Positions 60,685-64,000 of a DNA stretch of 64,000 nt are shown piece after piece (within the stretch, counting starts at the first letter, position 1; every line of letters begins with the position of its first letter). The DNA is from Haliotis asinina. Its lineage: Eukaryota; Mollusca; Gastropoda; Lepetellida; Haliotidae. The position numbers and the translations under genes were made by a program. The notes beneath the pieces are model-generated. The model was not told the origin of the DNA. It saw only the letters and a list, made by a program, of their open reading frames with translations, and searched no databases. The DNA is taken from contig NC_090280.1 in assembly GCF_037392515.1 (NCBI RefSeq), forward strand, positions 75,008,504 through 75,072,503, read 5' to 3'.

Positions 60685-61180
60685 GTATAGCCATTACAAC
60701 TTACTCCAAGGAGCACTGGCACGGTAATGGTGAAGAGGCCATGAATGTTGTGGCCGATGCTCTCTCCCATCATCCTTGACACAAACAGGAAGTAGGAAGA
60801 ACTTTAAGACGCCCAGTCAATACAGACAGGCATTATGGATAACAACTCATCTATGTAATGAGTGTGACGTTTGGATTCAGATTCTTGCACATACGTCAAG
60901 TCAGGAATTGTCACTCAAAGAAGACTTCCAGCAAGACTGCACTGATGACAAGAATGAATATTTACTGAATGTTGAGGGGCGATTAACCGACACAACCAAA
61001 GCATCATGGCTGTCAAGCACCACAGGTTCAGCATGTTCGGTCCAAGCCACTAACAGCTTCTCAATAACACACAGGATGTTTGTGCTAGTGGGCATGGTGA
61101 AGGCGATCATGTGGGCAGTGGTCAAACCCTGTGACGTTGACGTCATCCTGCCTCAGTGGCTGCTCAACAGTGGTAAAAAT
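60685..61180 (+). mobile_element. Possible gypsy-type Pol fossil fragment
   Basis: The plus-strand reading near 60,735 gives EEAMNVVADALSHHP, which resembles the end of RNase H in gypsy-type Pol (NVVADALSR). A following stretch (about 60,915-60,980) could be the spacer before integrase. Very short and old; the identification is tentative. Confidence 0.35.
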
Positions 61181-61189
61181 TAACAGGCA

Positions 61190-61835
61190 AGACAACTATT
61201 TAGAGGCTGCCTTTTTGGTTTAAATAACGTTACGGGCGCGTCATCAGACGTCAAAGACGTCGTATCAGCTAACCAAATAGCGTGACTTGAATATCTCGCT
61301 GTTACAAACATACGATTTGATTGGCTTCCTACAATCCAAATGCTCTTTATTTACATTATAAGCATTTACCTAATTTTACAATAGGCATTGTTAGATATTT
61401 TTACATAGATGACCAATGTTTTGGTTCCCAGTGTTACGCTATACAATTTCTTGACGGTACTTGGTTCTGAAGCTAAATGTGATGTTTGCGTCTATTATAA
61501 TTATGTTTACCTTGGAAGAAAGTTTGAACTAAATTTGAACAAATTACTGCTACTAGCATCAAAAGGAACACAAAAAATGGAAGTTCGACAATTGAATATG
61601 AGATAATGGAGTCGAATCTCGGATGGACCTCCACCGAAGAAAACACCATAATCTACCGGTTACAATGAAAGTGTAATCCCGAATATAACATCAGATTCAA
61701 CAATATAAATGGTATTGTGCATTCATAAAGATATATTTATAGCTAAGGGTTGATCTAATGATCAGTTGGAGGGTGTCGTGGACTGGTGTCTGTTGATGAT
61801 AAGGGCGCGGTAATTACGTGATATACAATAATATA
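61190..61835. other. Intergenic region, no gene recognised
   Basis: Nothing recognisable apart from two GACGTC motifs near 61,250. Confidence 0.45.
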
Positions 61836-61837
61836 TA

Positions 61838-63321
61838 CACTCTTCAAAAAGAGAAACGCAAAACTTAAATATCAATGAAAATTTGGTGTTATTCAAGGAT
61901 GTGTAGATCAGCAGAAAACAAAGATGCATGAATGAAATTTTATGGAGCAATGCATTGCTGTCTTGTCCATATTTCATGAGTCATCACAGTCATCACAGTC
62001 ATCACTGCTGTCCACCAGGTGGGTTGAAGTCAGTACCTCGTATGACCACCTCCAGCTTCTACCACTGCCTGACACTTTGTGGGTACAGATCGAATCAGTC
62101 GCTGGATGTTTTGTTGTGGAATCCTTCTCCATTCCTCATGTATGTGGAACAACTGTTGAAGATTCTGTCGTGGATTACGACGTCGGTTCGGTTGGGTTTA
62201 GACCCCGGGATCTGAAGGGCCAGGAGAGGGTATTGATGTTGTTATTGGCAGTAGTCCACGTTGGCACGTGTAGTGTGGGACCGTGCGTTGCCCTGTTGAA
62301 AGAGCTGCCGTTGACACTCAATAAGGTGAAGGACATGCGGACGGAGAATCTGGTCGATGTATCGATTGACCGTCAGATTGCCTTGAACGAGCACAAGTTC
62401 CGAGCTGCAGGTGTATGAGATCGCACCCCACACCATAACACTCTTCATCGAATCTGTCCACCTGTCTGATGCAGTTAGGAGCAAAACGTTCATGACGTCG
62501 TCTGTAGACACAGTCTATACCATCACGTCGCCTAAGGAGATAACGGGATTCATCGCTAAAACAGTTTGCCAGGTTCCATGGCAGCACCGTGTTACACCAT
62601 CACCATCTTACGTCGACGTCGATGTAGTCGTGTCAAGGAGGGGGCAACTTTTGGACATTTGGCACGTATTCCTACTTCTCGGAGACGGTTAACGTTCCTG
62701 ATTGTCTGGTCGGACACTCTTCGGGCTCCAAACTGTTCTTGTGTTGTGTCCCGGGTGGTACGATGGCGGTCACCTAGGTGGATTACCCGAATGTACCGAT
62801 CTTGGGCAGGTGTGATGACTCTAGGTCTTCCTGATCTTGGACGGTCATTGCTTGACGAAGTCGATCCCACAATCGAGTTTTTGTGCTGGGATGAACATCG
62901 ACGATCCCTGCAACCTCACTCTTTGATTCGCCAGCTTGCAATCGCCCAATTGCCTGATTTCGATCGGCAGCGTTGAGACGTCCCATTTTCGTGTTCAGTA
63001 CTTGCAAAATGGGTCGATGAAATTGTGACATTCATTCAGGTCTTTTATAGTCACATGCTGTACTCATGCTTTGCACGTGAGAAACAATCATTGTGTCTGA
63101 TATTCGTGCTGCATGACATCCACGCACATCGTGGCAATCCTGATTGCTAAAACCGTCTAAAATCATTTTTGGTTGCTTTTGGTCAAGCATGTTCTTCTAA
63201 AATATTCCAGAAACAATGTGCAACCCTAAAAAAATGTTTTGAGTTTACATATGTGTGGAAAAATTATCTTTTTTGAATTTCATTTTCCGTTTCTTTTCTC
63301 TCTTTTTTTCTTTGAAGAGTG
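61838..63321 (-). mobile_element. Tc1/mariner DNA transposon, degraded
   Basis: The ends CACTCTTCAAA and TTTGAAGAGTG are inverted and each is flanked by TA (61,836-61,837 and 63,322-63,323). The interior holds a broken Tc1-like transposase on the minus strand. This family differs from the intact Tc1 element at 43-45 kb in both ends and protein. Confidence 0.85.
61950..62986 (-). pseudogene. Tc1-like transposase pseudogene
   Basis: It starts at MGRLNAADRNQAIGRLQAG (62,986) with a helix-turn-helix, then a PRSGRPRVITPAQD linker near 62,840, the first catalytic block CFSDESRY near 62,560, and a block reading QGNARSH near 62,280 where the second catalytic Asp is replaced by Gly. These parts lie in at least three different frames, so the gene has frameshifts and cannot make transposase. 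Confidence 0.8.
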
Positions 63322-63323
63322 TA

Positions 63324-64000
63324 ACGATGGACAGCACGACTTCACTTTGAGCTGGTATCTCTCCAGAATAGGTCTTCACTTTTGCAAACATTTTCTTAAA
63401 AATGTAAAAATATGTTGCTTTCAGATATTGACGCCTCATATATCACAAAAGCAAGGTGCGATTGAAAATGATGGTACAATGAGACTACTAAATAGTCACT
63501 GTCACATGACGACGATACCTTGCTTCCTGATATTAACGCCTCAGGTATCTCAAAAGCAGGACGCGATTAAGAATAGTTTTAACAATATTCCACCACTGTC
63601 ACATCAAGAGTGGAAAAACAACAACGCTTCAAATTACTCCTTCTCTGCTGTTTCCAGATTGTCAATGTCAGTGAGTGGGGATTTACGGGTTACATACGAT
63701 GATTTGTTCCACTTCATTAAGGGTACAAGAACAGATAATATTCCAGAACAAAATGGAATCTGCCAGTCGTAACCCGGTTTTTCCAATGTCCCAATACACG
63801 TCCAATGACACTGACCCTGAACAGCTAATGTTCTTCCTAAAAACAGTGCTGCTGGTGTATATGGGGGTTTTCAGAAAAAAGTGTCTTTTCCCACAGGCAC
63901 AGACACTCTAATGCTTGCATCCGTTTTTTTAAAAAGTTAATGTGATGTTCCATCGCGTATGTACTCCATTCAAATGGAACGCATTAGGACCCCTGAATGT
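63324..64000. other. Window end, no gene recognised
   Basis: A 177-codon frame begins inside the Tc1 element's end (63,239) and runs to 63,772, but it has no recognisable domain. Two imperfect 80-base repeats (GATATTGACGCCTCATATAT and GATATTAACGCCTCAGGTAT, near 63,423 and 63,528) lie within it. Confidence 0.4.

Noticed and set aside
63239-63772. 177-codon plus-strand frame
   Set aside because: It begins inside the Tc1 element's end, contains an internal repeat and shows no domain.

Overview
The window looks like nuclear DNA of a gastropod mollusc, most likely a vetigastropod such as an abalone (Haliotis). The evidence is spliced genes with GT-AG introns, AT-rich spacers, and many short interspersed repeats ending in CACT-repeat tails of a kind I associate with abalone genomes. 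The species call rests on recognition of these repeats, not on a search.

I can support two host genes. (1) 11,064-16,158 (+): a four-exon gene for a 394-residue seven-helix membrane protein of the insect-type gustatory receptor-like (GR/GRL) superfamily. It ends in a textbook TYhhhhhQF motif and has three phase-0 introns near its C-terminus. A decayed copy of its last exon lies upstream near 9,361, so a second receptor gene once stood here. (2) 36,399-54,081 (+): a 13-exon gene for a secreted protein of about 658 residues with a signal peptide and three von Willebrand A (VWA) domains. A threonine-rich linker separates the first two. Each VWA domain is preceded by a tiny exon (16, 33 and 30 nt), most introns are phase 1, and the third VWA domain has lost its metal-binding residues.

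The rest is mostly repeats. From 1 to about 6,400 (-) lies a broken Ty3/gypsy-type LTR element cut by the window edge. From 17,024 to 26,239 (+) lies a young, whole-looking relative with both LTRs, overlapping gag and pol frames and a 4-bp target duplication. A short palindromic element follows it. From 28 to 34 kb there are remnants of L1/Tx1-like LINEs and a Tc1/mariner element, a hairpin repeat and SINEs. The introns of the VWA gene carry an intact Tc1/mariner element (43,321-44,936), a 53-bp minisatellite, a 14-bp minisatellite, a (CACT)n array abutting a splice site, and many SINE copies. From 56.4 to 59.5 kb there is a cluster of dead retroelements, all on the minus strand. A degraded Tc1/mariner element fills 61,838-63,321.

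The two host genes show no sign of working together. Splice sites were chosen by eye from reading-frame continuity and GT/AG signals, so exon edges are good hypotheses and not transcript-supported facts.
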